Shown here piece after piece: positions 41,430-50,834 of a stretch of DNA of 64,000 bases. This stretch comes from CAZBWS01 sp964495705 (GTDB taxonomy: Bacteria; Pseudomonadota; Gammaproteobacteria; HTCC5015), in the NCBI GenBank assembly GCA_964495705.1, contig CAZBWS010000003.1:1-64000 (forward strand), given 5' to 3'. Below the pieces are notes generated by a model that saw nothing but the letters and a program-made list of their open reading frames with translations, did no database searches and was not told the DNA's origin. Position 1 is the stretch's first letter. Every line of letters starts with the position of its first letter. The position numbers and the translations under genes were made by a program.

Positions 41430-41963
41430 ATGTCTGAAATCACCACAGCTAGGCCCTACGCCAAAGCAGTTTTTGAGCTGGCGGATGCGGATAAAAGTTA
41501 TGGCCAGTGGGCTGACAGCTTGCAGTTTTTAGCTGCTGTTGCCAGTGACCCACAGGTTACGGCTTTATTTTCAACGCCCTCTTTGCGTAGCGAAGAGCGT
41601 GGCGAAGCTTTTTTAAAGCTTTGCGAAGGTAATGTTGATGACAAGGCTGCGAACTTTGTTCGTATTCTGGCGGAAAATAACCGTCTACCTTTGCTGCCCT
41701 CGATTGCTGAGCTTTATAAAGAACTTAGTGATGAAGCGCAAAACATCGTTGACGCGACGGTCAGTAGTGCTTTTGAAATCACTGCCGATCAGCAAGAAGC
41801 TATTCAGAAGGCACTGAGTGCTAAACTGAATAAAACTATTAAAGTCACCGGCATTGTCGATGAGTCTTTGATGGGCGGTATTGTAATTCGCGCTGGCGAT
41901 ATGGTGATTGACGGTTCTATTCAAAACCGCATTGCTCAGCTGGCTGGCGAACTAGTCAAATAG
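41430..41963 (+). CDS. atpH: ATP synthase subunit delta
   Basis: A 177-residue F1 stator subunit joining the b dimer to alpha subunits. TTARPYAKAVFELA is the conserved N terminus, and GIVIRAGDMVIDGSIQNRIAQLAGEL the conserved C terminus. A copy of the dispersed word (41485-41493) codes for part of LADADKSY, close to the usual ELA(x) segment. Confidence 0.95.
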   Translation: MSEITTARPYAKAVFELADADKSYGQWADSLQFLAAVASDPQVTALFSTPSLRSEERGEAFLKLCEGNVDDKAANFVRILAENNRLPLLPSIAELYKELSDEAQNIVDATVSSAFEITADQQEAIQKALSAKLNKTIKVTGIVDESLMGGIVIRAGDMVIDGSIQNRIAQLAGELVK

Positions 41964-42038
41964 TTTAAAAAATTAGTTAATCGCCACCCTTTGGTGAGCA
42001 CGAGATAGACCCAGGCCGAGTAGGCCATAGGAGAAGAG

Positions 42039-43580
42039 ATGCAACTGAATCCATCAGAAATCAGTGACTTGATTAAACAGCGTATCGAGAATTTCGACGG
42101 TGATAGTCAAGCACGTAGCGAAGGTACTATCGTTAGTGTTAACGACGGTATTGTTCGTATACACGGCTTAGCTGATGTTATGCAAGGTGAGATGATTGAG
42201 CTCCCTGGTAATACATTTGGCCTAGCACTTAACTTAGAGCAAGACTCTGTAGGTGCGGTAGTACTTGGTAAAGCAGACGACCTTGCTGAAGGTGATATTG
42301 CTCGTTGTACGGGTCGTATTCTAGAAGTTCCTACTGGACCTGAGTTATTGGGTCGCGTAGTGAATGCACTAGGTGAACCAATTGACGGCAAAGGCCCAAT
42401 CGAAACGAAGACTACCTCTCCACTAGAGCGTTTGGCTCCTGGTGTGATTGAGCGTCAATCAGTTGATGAGCCAGTTCAGACTGGTATCAAGGCGATTGAT
42501 GCAATGGTGCCAATCGGCCGCGGTCAGCGTGAGCTAATTATTGGTGACCGTCAGACAGGTAAAACTGCTGTAGCGATTGACGCGATTATCAACCAAAAAG
42601 ACACAGGCGTTAAGTGTGTGTATGTTGCGATCGGTCAAAAGCAGTCATCTATCTCTAACGTTGTTCGCAAGTTAGAAGAGCATGGCGCACTAGAAAATAC
42701 AATCGTTGTTGCGGCCGGCGCGTCTGACCCAGCAATCATGTTGTTCTTGGCAGCCTATACTGGCTGTGCAATGGGCGAATACTACCGTGACCGCGGTGAA
42801 GATGCTTTGATCGTTTATGATGATCTTTCTAAGCAAGCGGTTGCTTATCGTCAGGTTTCTCTGCTTCTACGTCGTCCTCCAGGTCGTGAAGCATTCCCTG
42901 GTGATGTTTTCTACATCCACTCTCGTTTGCTAGAGCGTGCTTCTCGCATTAATGCTGAAGAAGTTGAACGCCTAACGAATGGTGAAGTGAAAGGTAAGAC
43001 GGGTTCTTTAACTGCGCTACCGATCATTGAAACACAGGGCGGCGACGTTTCTGCGTTCGTACCGACTAACGTAATTTCGATTACGGATGGCCAGATCTTC
43101 CTTGAGACTGACCTATTTAACTCAGGTATACGCCCTGCGATCAACGCGGGTCTTTCAGTATCACGTGTTGGTGGTTCTGCGCAGACTAAGATCATTAAGA
43201 AGTTGGGTTCTGGTATTCGTATCGCCCTAGCTCAGTATCGTGAATTAGCAGCGTTTGCTCAGTTTGCTTCTGATCTAGATGCGGCGACACGTGCTCAGCT
43301 AGAGCGTGGTCAGCGCGTAACAGAATTGATGAAGCAGCTTCAGTATTCACCTATGGCCGTTGCCGATATGGGTATTTCCTTGTTCGCCATTGAAAAAGGC
43401 TTTATGGATGATGTTGAGTTGAATAAAGTACTGGCTTTCGAAGCAGGTCTATTGGAGCACTTCTCAGGTACTAATGCTGAGTTGCGCAACAAGATCAACG
43501 AGACAGGCGGCTACGACAAAGATATCGAAGCTGGCCTGACTAAAGTTGTTGAAGACTTTAAAGCCAACGGCGTCTATTAA
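42039..43580 (+). CDS. atpA: ATP synthase subunit alpha
   Basis: A 513-residue non-catalytic nucleotide-binding subunit of F1. Walker A is GDRQTGKTAVAIDAI (residues about 169-183), and the signature PAINAGLSVSRVGGSAQ lies near residue 365. MQLNPSEISDLIKQRIENF is the N-terminal delta-binding helix. Length and motif spacing equal E. coli AtpA (513). Confidence 0.98.
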   Translation: MQLNPSEISDLIKQRIENFDGDSQARSEGTIVSVNDGIVRIHGLADVMQGEMIELPGNTFGLALNLEQDSVGAVVLGKADDLAEGDIARCTGRILEVPTGPELLGRVVNALGEPIDGKGPIETKTTSPLERLAPGVIERQSVDEPVQTGIKAIDAMVPIGRGQRELIIGDRQTGKTAVAIDAIINQKDTGVKCVYVAIGQKQSSISNVVRKLEEHGALENTIVVAAGASDPAIMLFLAAYTGCAMGEYYRDRGEDALIVYDDLSKQAVAYRQVSLLLRRPPGREAFPGDVFYIHSRLLERASRINAEEVERLTNGEVKGKTGSLTALPIIETQGGDVSAFVPTNVISITDGQIFLETDLFNSGIRPAINAGLSVSRVGGSAQTKIIKKLGSGIRIALAQYRELAAFAQFASDLDAATRAQLERGQRVTELMKQLQYSPMAVADMGISLFAIEKGFMDDVELNKVLAFEAGLLEHFSGTNAELRNKINETGGYDKDIEAGLTKVVEDFKANGVY

Positions 43581-43609
43581 TCTAAGTTTATTGGAAAAGG
43601 TAGGCACCT

Positions 43610-44479
43610 ATGGCCGGCTCTAAAGAAATTAAAGCACAGATCGGAAGCGTTAAAAATACGCAGAAAATCACCAAAGCTATGGAAATGGTTGCGGCGAGTA
43701 AGATGCGTAGAGCTCAAGATCGTATGAAGGCATCTCGTCCCTATGCGGATAGGATGCGTCAAGTCATCGGCCATTTAAGTGAAGCAACACCCGAGTATAA
43801 GCACCCTTATGTGCAGCCTCGCGAAGAAGTAAAAAGCGTAGGTTTCATCATCGTTTCTACAGACCGTGGTCTGTGTGGCGGCTTAAACACTAACTTGTTT
43901 AAGAAGACTGTCACTGCAATGCAGGAATGGCAGGCAAAGGGTGCTGATATTCAGCTAACTACCATTGGCAAAAAGTCAGGTACGTTTTTCAAACGTCTTG
44001 GCAACATTGTTAGCCATGTAGATAGCTTGGGTGATACGCCTCACCTAGATGAGATTTTGGGCACTGTAGGCGTGATGTTGACTGACTTTGAGTCGGGCAA
44101 AATAGATCGCCTGTTCATTGTTAAAAACGATTTCGTTAATACGATGACCCAAACACCGCAGGTACAGCAGTTATTACCTGTGGATACTTCGTTGACTGAC
44201 GAAGAACGCAAGGCAACCCATCGCTGGGACTATATGTATGAGCCATCAGCCACTGAGCTGTTGGATGGTATTTTGAAGCGCTATGTTGAATCACAAGCCT
44301 ACCAGGCTGTGGTTGAGAATGTTGCTTGTGAAATGTCTTCACGCATGATTGCAATGAAAGCTGCAACCGATAATGCGAGTGATATGATCAAGGAGCTAAA
44401 TCTTCAGTACAACAAAGCCCGTCAAGCTGCTATTACTCAGGAGCTGTCAGAAATTGTTGGCGGCGCTGCAGCGGTTTAA
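43610..44479 (+). CDS. atpG: ATP synthase subunit gamma
   Basis: A 289-residue F1 rotor shaft. MAGSKEIKAQIGSVKNTQKITKAMEMVAASKMRRAQ starts the first coiled-coil helix, and AAITQELSEIVGGAAAV ends the second. STDRGLCGGLNTNLFK is conserved. A 12/13 copy of the dispersed word (43743-43755) codes YADRM where E. coli has YAETM, so the word has shaped a conserved position. Confidence 0.97.
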   Translation: MAGSKEIKAQIGSVKNTQKITKAMEMVAASKMRRAQDRMKASRPYADRMRQVIGHLSEATPEYKHPYVQPREEVKSVGFIIVSTDRGLCGGLNTNLFKKTVTAMQEWQAKGADIQLTTIGKKSGTFFKRLGNIVSHVDSLGDTPHLDEILGTVGVMLTDFESGKIDRLFIVKNDFVNTMTQTPQVQQLLPVDTSLTDEERKATHRWDYMYEPSATELLDGILKRYVESQAYQAVVENVACEMSSRMIAMKAATDNASDMIKELNLQYNKARQAAITQELSEIVGGAAAV

Positions 44480-44530
44480 AGTTTAAAAAGTAACTAAGTT
44501 TAGTAGAACACTAAAGTAGAGGATCAAGCA

Positions 44531-45904
44531 ATGAGCACTGGAAATATTGTCCAAGTGATCGGTGCGGTGGTAGACGTTGAGTTTCCCCGCGGCTCCGTAC
44601 CTAAGATATACGACGCACTAAAGACTGACGCAGGTTTGACTTTGGAAGTCCAAGGCCAGCTAGGCGATGGCGTTGTGCGTACTATTGCGATGGGAGCCTC
44701 CGAAGGCTTACGTCGCGGTACGAGTGTGAGCAACACAGGCAACCCGATTTCTGTTCCAGTGGGTCAAGGCACACTGGGTCGTATTATGAACGTATTAGGC
44801 GAGTCTATCGACAACGCCGGTGACGTTGAAGCGACTGAAGTTCGTCCAATTCACGCTGACGCGCCGTCTTATGACGAGCAGTCTGCGAGTAACGAATTGC
44901 TAGAGACTGGTATCAAGGTAATCGACCTACTATGCCCCTTTGCAAAGGGTGGTAAAGTTGGTTTGTTCGGTGGTGCTGGTGTTGGTAAGACCGTTAACAT
45001 GATGGAATTGATCAACAACATCGCTAAGGCACACAGTGGTTACTCTGTATTTGCCGGTGTTGGTGAGCGTACTCGTGAAGGTAACGACTTCTTCCACGAA
45101 ATGACTGAAGGTAATGTAATCGACAAGGTTGCATTGGTTTACGGTCAGATGAATGAGCCACCTGGAAACCGTTTGCGTGTAGCGCTAACTGGTTTGACTA
45201 TGGCTGAATTCTTCCGTGACGAAGGTCGTGACGTTCTATTATTCGTAGATAACATCTACCGTTACACACTTGCGGGTACTGAAGTATCTGCATTGCTAGG
45301 CCGTATGCCTTCTGCGGTAGGTTACCAGCCTACGCTTGCTGAAGAAATGGGTGTTCTACAGGAGCGTATTACTTCGACTAAGCAGGGTTCTATTACTTCT
45401 GTTCAGGCGGTTTACGTACCTGCGGATGACTTGACGGATCCATCACCAGCAACAACCTTTGCGCACTTGGATGCGACGGTTGTACTTTCTCGTCAAATTG
45501 CAGAGCTAGGTATCTACCCTGCGATTGATCCTCTTGATTCTTCTTCACGTCAGTTGGATCCACTGGTTATCGGCGACGAGCACTACGGTGTTGCCCGTGC
45601 GGTACAGGGTATCTTGCAGCGTTATAAAGAGTTGAAAGACATCATTGCTATCTTGGGTATGGATGAGCTATCTGAAGAAGACAAGCAACTTGTTGCTCGT
45701 GCTCGTAAGATCCAGCGCTTCTTATCTCAGCCTTTCCACGTTGCAGAAGTCTTTACTGGCGCACCTGGTAAGTATGTATCTCTGGCTGACACAATCAGTG
45801 CTTTCCAAGGCATCATCGCTGGTGAATACGACCATATGCCTGAGCAGGCATTCTACATGGTTGGCTCTATCGAAGAAGCTGTAGAAAAAGCAAAAAATAT
45901 GTAA
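44531..45904 (+). CDS. atpD: ATP synthase subunit beta
   Basis: A 457-residue catalytic F1 subunit. Walker A is GGAGVGKTVNMMELI (residues about 148-162), the catalytic glutamate lies in GVGERTREGNDF, and Walker B is VLLFVDNIYRYTLAGTE. The signature PAIDPLDSSS is intact. A terminator-like hairpin follows within 8 bp, before atpC. Confidence 0.98.
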   Translation: MSTGNIVQVIGAVVDVEFPRGSVPKIYDALKTDAGLTLEVQGQLGDGVVRTIAMGASEGLRRGTSVSNTGNPISVPVGQGTLGRIMNVLGESIDNAGDVEATEVRPIHADAPSYDEQSASNELLETGIKVIDLLCPFAKGGKVGLFGGAGVGKTVNMMELINNIAKAHSGYSVFAGVGERTREGNDFFHEMTEGNVIDKVALVYGQMNEPPGNRLRVALTGLTMAEFFRDEGRDVLLFVDNIYRYTLAGTEVSALLGRMPSAVGYQPTLAEEMGVLQERITSTKQGSITSVQAVYVPADDLTDPSPATTFAHLDATVVLSRQIAELGIYPAIDPLDSSSRQLDPLVIGDEHYGVARAVQGILQRYKELKDIIAILGMDELSEEDKQLVARARKIQRFLSQPFHVAEVFTGAPGKYVSLADTISAFQGIIAGEYDHMPEQAFYMVGSIEEAVEKAKNM

Positions 45905-45911
45905 TTTGATG

Positions 45912-45942
45912 GGCGGGTAAGGCTTAACTTACTCGCCTTTTT
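45912..45942 (+). terminator. Terminator-like hairpin between atpD and atpC
   Basis: GGCGGGTAAG (45912-45921) pairs with CTTACTCGCC (45928-45937), one mismatch, followed by TTTTT. It has all parts of an intrinsic terminator but lies inside the atp operon, so it probably acts partially, reducing epsilon expression. Confidence 0.7.
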
Positions 45943-45968
45943 CAAATTATTCACAATAGGTTGAGACT

Positions 45969-46382
45969 ATGTCGACTATTAAAGTAAACATTGTTAGTGC
46001 AGAAAAAGAGCTATACAGCGGCGAAGCTATGTTGGTGTCGGCTCCTGGTGAGATGGGAGAGCTAGGTATTAAGCCTCAGCACACCCCATTGCTAACTCGC
46101 TTGAAGCCTGGCGAAATTCGCATTCAGAAAGATGGCGAAGCAGAAGATGCAATATTTGTCTCTGGCGGCTTTCTTGAAGTTCAGCCTGACATGGTAACCG
46201 TGTTGGCAGATACGGCGATCCGTGCTTCTGATATAGATGAAGCTGCGGCTATTGAAGCTAAGCAGCGCGCTGAAGAAGCCGTAGCCAATAATAAGGGTAA
46301 AGTTGACCTTGCACAGGTTCAGGCTGAATTGGCAGTTGCCGCTGCTCAGCTAGCCTTCTTGAAGAAAATTCGTCGTAGCTAA
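45969..46382 (+). CDS. atpC: ATP synthase subunit epsilon
   Basis: A 137-residue F1 rotor and inhibitory subunit. VNIVSAEKELYSGEAMLVSAPGEMGELGIKPQHTPLLT is the N-terminal beta barrel and the C-terminal helical hairpin contains AEEAVANNKGKVDLAQVQAEL. Two terminator-like hairpins bracket the gene, one before it (45912) and one after (46411). Confidence 0.96.
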   Translation: MSTIKVNIVSAEKELYSGEAMLVSAPGEMGELGIKPQHTPLLTRLKPGEIRIQKDGEAEDAIFVSGGFLEVQPDMVTVLADTAIRASDIDEAAAIEAKQRAEEAVANNKGKVDLAQVQAELAVAAAQLAFLKKIRRS

Positions 46383-46410
46383 TAAAGTTACAACGTAAGT
46401 ATTCAGCTAA

Positions 46411-46445
46411 AAAGCCGTGTCATCTTAGGATGGCACGGCTTTTTG
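46411..46445 (+). terminator. Intrinsic terminator of the atp operon
   Basis: AAAGCCGTGTCATC and GATGGCACGGCTTT form a long stem (46411-46442) with a TTAG loop, followed by Ts. It lies between atpC and glmU. Confidence 0.88.
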
Positions 46446-46484
46446 CTTTATAATTCTGTAATAAATAATACTCGGGATCATATT

Positions 46485-47852
46485 ATGCAACTCAGCGTTG
46501 TTATTCTCGCCGCGGGCAAGGGCACTCGCATGCGTTCAGATAAGCCTAAGGTACTGCATGAAATTGCTAATACCCCTATTCTTGAGCACATTGTTCGCGC
46601 GGCTCATGCACTGGATCCTTTTGAGACCGTAGTCACTTATGGCCACGGTGGTGAGCAGGTGAAGCAGCGCTTGGCGCATATCGATGGCTTAAAGTGGGCG
46701 GAGCAAAAAGAGCAATTAGGTACTGGGCATGCGGTACAACAAGCCCTGCCCCAGTTAGCCAAGAGCGATATATGCTTAGTCGTTGTGGGTGATATTCCAC
46801 TGATTCAAACGGAAACTCTCGATAAGCTGGTTAAGGCCAGCGGTGGTGATAAATTAGCCGTTTTGAGTGTAGTGCTAGATAACCCCACCGGTTATGGCCG
46901 CATTGTCAAAAATGACGGGGCTGAAGTCATTGCGATAGTGGAAGAGAAGGATACTAACGCAGAGCAGAAGTTAATCACCGAGATTAATACTGGTGTGATG
47001 GCAATTCCTGGCAAGCACCTAGAAGATTGGTTAGCTCAGCTGGATAATAATAATGCTCAGGATGAATACTACCTAACCGACCTAATCGAGATAGCACATA
47101 AAGCGGGCTTTAAAATTACCGCTGCACAAGCGAGTTGTGAAGCAGAAGTCTCAGGCATTAATAACAAGCTACAGCTCGCAACTCTTGAGCGCGAATTTCA
47201 GCTTAAGCAGGCCGAAGCTTTAATGCTAGAAGGTGCTACCTTAGCCGACCCTAGCCGCATCGATATACGTGGCTCTTTAAGTATTGGTCGCGATGTAGAG
47301 ATCGATGTAAATTGTGTGTTTATTGGGGACGTTACTCTAGGTGACGGTGTTAAAATTTCTTCAAATTGCGTGATCGAAAATTCATCCATTGGATCAAATA
47401 CTGTTATTAAAGCCAACAGTGTTTTAGAAAATAGTAGTACGGGTGAGTCCTGTGACATTGGCCCCTTTGCGCGTTTGCGCCCGGGTACCCAATTAGCTAA
47501 CAGAGCTAAAATTGGTAATTTTGTAGAAACCAAAAAAGCCATTATTGGTGAAGGCAGTAAGGTTAATCATTTGTCTTACATTGGAGATGCAGAAATTGGC
47601 CAGGCTGTGAATATCGGTGCAGGTACAATTACTTGTAACTATGACGGAGTAAATAAGTTTAAAACTACGATTGGCGACGGTGCTTTTATTGGTACAAATA
47701 GTAGCTTAGTCGCGCCGATAGAAATTGGTGAAAATGCGACGATTGGTGCGGGCTCTACGGTGAGTAAATCGGCACCAGGTGCACAGCTTACGATTAGTCG
47801 TGCAAAACAGAAATCAATAGAAGGCTGGCAGCGACCAGTTAAGAAAAAATAA
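46485..47852 (+). CDS. glmU: Bifunctional GlmU (UDP-GlcNAc pyrophosphorylase / GlcN-1-P acetyltransferase)
   Basis: A 455-residue two-domain enzyme of UDP-GlcNAc synthesis. The N-terminal uridylyltransferase has LAAGKGTRMRSDKPKVLH. From about residue 230 a left-handed beta-helix with hexapeptide repeats forms the acetyltransferase, with RPGTQLANRAKIGNFVETKKA and NIGAGTITCNYDG. The ATG at 46485 (MQLSVVILAAGKG) is the family start; an upstream in-frame start would add 14 atypical residues. glmS follows 13 bp later. Confidence 0.97.
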   Translation: MQLSVVILAAGKGTRMRSDKPKVLHEIANTPILEHIVRAAHALDPFETVVTYGHGGEQVKQRLAHIDGLKWAEQKEQLGTGHAVQQALPQLAKSDICLVVVGDIPLIQTETLDKLVKASGGDKLAVLSVVLDNPTGYGRIVKNDGAEVIAIVEEKDTNAEQKLITEINTGVMAIPGKHLEDWLAQLDNNNAQDEYYLTDLIEIAHKAGFKITAAQASCEAEVSGINNKLQLATLEREFQLKQAEALMLEGATLADPSRIDIRGSLSIGRDVEIDVNCVFIGDVTLGDGVKISSNCVIENSSIGSNTVIKANSVLENSSTGESCDIGPFARLRPGTQLANRAKIGNFVETKKAIIGEGSKVNHLSYIGDAEIGQAVNIGAGTITCNYDGVNKFKTTIGDGAFIGTNSSLVAPIEIGENATIGAGSTVSKSAPGAQLTISRAKQKSIEGWQRPVKKK

Positions 47853-47865
47853 ATAGGACAAAACT

Positions 47866-49206
47866 ATGTGTGGAATTGTGGGCGGCATCGCTGGGCGTGA
47901 TATTACCCCGATATTAATCGAAGGTTTAAAGCGCCTTGAATATCGTGGATATGACTCAGCGGGTATGGCGATTGTTAAGGATGGCGAAATTCAACGTTTG
48001 CGCGCCCTAGGTAAAATAGTTAATTTAGAAGCAGAGCAGCAGAAAACACCGATATGCGGATATGTTGGAATAGCACATACACGTTGGGCAACTCATGGTG
48101 TACCCGCACTGAACAATGCGCACCCTCACCTCTCGGGTGATGTTGCTGTAGTACACAATGGCATTATTGAAAACTTCGCTGAGCTAAAGAAGGAGTTAGA
48201 AGCACAAGGTTATGTGTTTAGTTCTGAAACGGATACTGAAGTTGTTGCGCATCTTTTAGCTAGAGAGCTGAAAACAGAAAATGATTTTGTGCAAGCTTGC
48301 CGCAATATCATTCAGCTGCTGGAAGGCGCCTATGCACTTGGTTTAGTCCACAGTGATATGCCAGACGTACTAGTTACGGCACGTAAAGGCAGTCCCTTGT
48401 GTATTGGTTTGGGTGTTAAAGAAAACTTTATTGCCTCTGATGTAATGGCCCTACTTCCTGTTACCTCCCGCTTTATGTTTTTAGAAGATGATGATTTTGC
48501 GGTGATAACACGCGAGTCTATCAAGATCGAAGACATTAACGGTAAGTTGGTAACTCGAGAAGAGAAAGTCTCAGAACTCTCGGCGGATGCTGTAAGTATG
48601 GGTGACTACAAGCATTACATGGAAAAGGAAATTCATGAACAAGCACAGGTGGTTAAAGACACCATCTCTGGAAAAATCTCTAAGGGCCGATTTATTATTA
48701 ATAGCTTAGGGCCCAAGTCGGTAGAGCTTTTAGATAAAGTCAAAGCGGTACACATTATTGCTTGTGGTACTAGTTATCACTCGGCGAGTGTTGCGCGTTA
48801 TTGGGTAGAGCGTTATGCGGAATTGCCTTGTCATGTTGAAGTGGCTAGTGAGTATCGCTACAGAAATTTTGTTGTCCCTGAAGGCACACTGTTTATTACT
48901 ATTTCGCAGTCGGGTGAAACGGCAGACACACTTGCAGCTTTAAGCCATGCTAAGACCAAGGGTTATTGTGGATACCTAGGCATTTGTAATGTGCCTGAGT
49001 CTAGTTTGACTCGTGAATCTGATTTAGTATTCTTGACCGAAGCTGGGCCGGAAAAATCGGTTGCTTCNNNNNNNNNNNNNNNNNNNNNNNNNNNNNNNNN
49101 NNNNNNNNNNNNNNNNNNNNNNNNNNNNNNNNNNNNNNNNNNNNNNNNNNNNNNNNNNNNNNNNNNNCAGCCGCGGAATTTGGCTAAGTCGGTTACTGTT
49201 GAATAG
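47866..49206 (+). CDS. glmS: Glucosamine-6-phosphate synthase (interrupted by an assembly gap)
   Basis: This converts fructose-6-phosphate and glutamine to glucosamine-6-phosphate. The catalytic cysteine follows the initiator Met (MCGIVGGIAGRD), and RWATHG and HNGIIEN are in the glutaminase domain. The first sugar-isomerase (SIS) domain contains ACGTSYHSASVARYW and ISQSGETADTLAAL. About 401 residues are readable before the Ns and 12 after (PRNLAKSVTVE, the standard C terminus). Compared with the usual 609 residues, about 195 are missing, so the real gap is near 585 bp rather than 100. Nothing suggests the gene itself is broken. Confidence 0.95.
   Translation: MCGIVGGIAGRDITPILIEGLKRLEYRGYDSAGMAIVKDGEIQRLRALGKIVNLEAEQQKTPICGYVGIAHTRWATHGVPALNNAHPHLSGDVAVVHNGIIENFAELKKELEAQGYVFSSETDTEVVAHLLARELKTENDFVQACRNIIQLLEGAYALGLVHSDMPDVLVTARKGSPLCIGLGVKENFIASDVMALLPVTSRFMFLEDDDFAVITRESIKIEDINGKLVTREEKVSELSADAVSMGDYKHYMEKEIHEQAQVVKDTISGKISKGRFIINSLGPKSVELLDKVKAVHIIACGTSYHSASVARYWVERYAELPCHVEVASEYRYRNFVVPEGTLFITISQSGETADTLAALSHAKTKGYCGYLGICNVPESSLTRESDLVFLTEAGPEKSVAXXXXXXXXXXXXXXXXXXXXXXXXXXXXXXXXXXQPRNLAKSVTVE
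49068..49167. other. Assembly gap (100 N placeholder) in glmS
   Basis: The flanking protein segments belong to positions about 400 and 597 of GlmS, so roughly 0.6 kb is hidden. Downstream coordinates in this window are shifted accordingly. Confidence 0.88.
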
Positions 49207-49304
49207 TTAGCAACGACTAGATTTACACTTTGTGACGAAAATCCACTTGTATCTAGCCTATTAGCTGACTAGAGTAATGTGCATTGTTAAATACGGATGT
49301 ACTT

Positions 49305-50816
49305 ATGAGCAGTCAGATTTTTATTGGTCAAGCCAATGGTGAAAACCTTTACCTCAACCCTAAATATGCCAACCGTCATGGGTTGATTGCCGGTGCAACG
49401 GGCACGGGTAAGACGGTCACCTTGCAGGGTTTGGCAGAAAGTTTTTCTGATATTGGTGTGCCCGTATTTTTAGCCGATGTAAAAGGGGATTTGTCGGGGT
49501 TGGGTGGTATTGGCGATAAGCTACACCCGAAGGTCGAAGAGCGCATTAAAACACTGGGCATGGAGCCTTATGAAAAGCGAGGTTATCCGGTTGAATTTTG
49601 GGATATGTTCGGTGCTTCGGGTAAGCCTGTACGCACGACGATTGCGGAGATGGGACCGCAGTTATTGAGCCGCTTAATTGACCTCAATGATACTCAAGAA
49701 GGTATTTTGACGCTGTGTTTTGAGTATACAGAAGATGAAAAATTACCGCTGTTAGATCTCAAAGATCTGAATAGCACCTTGGAGTATTTACGTGATGAGG
49801 GCAAGCAAATAGGTGGGCCCTATGCACGTCTATCAAAAGCTTCAATTGCCGCTATTCAGCGTCGCTTGTTGACACTAGAGCGTGATGGTGGAGATGTTTT
49901 TTTTGGTGAAACAGCACTAGATTATAAAGACCTCATTCAATGTTCTGAAGATGGCCGTGGACAGATTAATATCCTCGCAGCCAATAAGTTAATTCAGAGC
50001 CCCAGAATATACTCAACATTTTTACTTTGGCTATTGGCCGAATTATTTGATGAGTTGCCTGAGGTGGGTGACCAGGACAAGCCGAAATTTGTATTCTTCT
50101 TTGATGAAGCTCATTTGTTGTTTAAGGATACTCCGAAGGTCTTTATCGAAAAAGTAGAACAGGTCGTGCGCTTGATCCGCTCCAAGGGTGTAGGGATTTT
50201 CTTTATTAGTCAAAGCCCCGGAGACATCCCAGATAGGATATTAAGTCAGTTGGGTAGTCGAGTTCAGCATGCTTTGCGGGCATATACTCCCAAAGAAAGG
50301 AAAGTAGTCAGAGCTGCATCTCAAAGCTTTCGTAGTAATCCTGATTTGGATACAGAAACGATGATTACGGAAATGGGTGTTGGTGAGGCATTGGTTTCCG
50401 TATTGCAGGATAAGGGCATTCCCAGTGTGGTTGAGCATACCCTGATTCGCCCACCCTATTCTCGTATTGGCCCATTAACTGAGCCAGAACGTGATGTGAT
50501 AATACAGCAGAGTCCATACAAAGAAAGTTATGGTGAGAGCATTGATCGTGAGTCAGCGCATGAGATATTAACGACTCGATTGGCTGATAAGGAACGTCAA
50601 GAGCAGGAGGAATTAGAGCAGGAGAAAGAACAGAAAAAAGAGCAGGCAGAGTCAAAAGCGAAGTATAAGCGCGCTAGCCTAAAGAAAAAAACAGGTAGAC
50701 GTAGTAACCGTCAGGGTATCTTTGAATCTTTTTTTAAAAGTTTAGTTCGCCAGTTAGGCAGTGGTTTGGGGCGCAAATTATTGCGTACTATTGTTAATGT
50801 ATTATTGCGTAAATAA
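49305..50816 (+). CDS. HerA-like ATPase, DUF853 (YjgR family)
   Basis: A 503-residue cytoplasmic P-loop ATPase of the FtsK-HerA superfamily. Walker A is LIAGATGTGKTVTLQGL (residues about 30-46), ADVKGDLSGLGGIGDKL follows, and Walker B is KFVFFFDEAHLLF. ISQSPGDIPDRILSQLGSRVQHALRA is characteristic of DUF853/YjgR. The C terminus is Lys/Glu-rich and then basic, possibly nucleic-acid binding. The ATG at 49305 (MSSQIFIGQANGENLYLNP) is preferred over a TTG 21 nt upstream. Function is unproven; no nuclease partner such as NurA is nearby. Confidence 0.85.
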   Translation: MSSQIFIGQANGENLYLNPKYANRHGLIAGATGTGKTVTLQGLAESFSDIGVPVFLADVKGDLSGLGGIGDKLHPKVEERIKTLGMEPYEKRGYPVEFWDMFGASGKPVRTTIAEMGPQLLSRLIDLNDTQEGILTLCFEYTEDEKLPLLDLKDLNSTLEYLRDEGKQIGGPYARLSKASIAAIQRRLLTLERDGGDVFFGETALDYKDLIQCSEDGRGQINILAANKLIQSPRIYSTFLLWLLAELFDELPEVGDQDKPKFVFFFDEAHLLFKDTPKVFIEKVEQVVRLIRSKGVGIFFISQSPGDIPDRILSQLGSRVQHALRAYTPKERKVVRAASQSFRSNPDLDTETMITEMGVGEALVSVLQDKGIPSVVEHTLIRPPYSRIGPLTEPERDVIIQQSPYKESYGESIDRESAHEILTTRLADKERQEQEELEQEKEQKKEQAESKAKYKRASLKKKTGRRSNRQGIFESFFKSLVRQLGSGLGRKLLRTIVNVLLRK

Positions 50817-50834
50817 TACAATTGGCTTGAGCCT

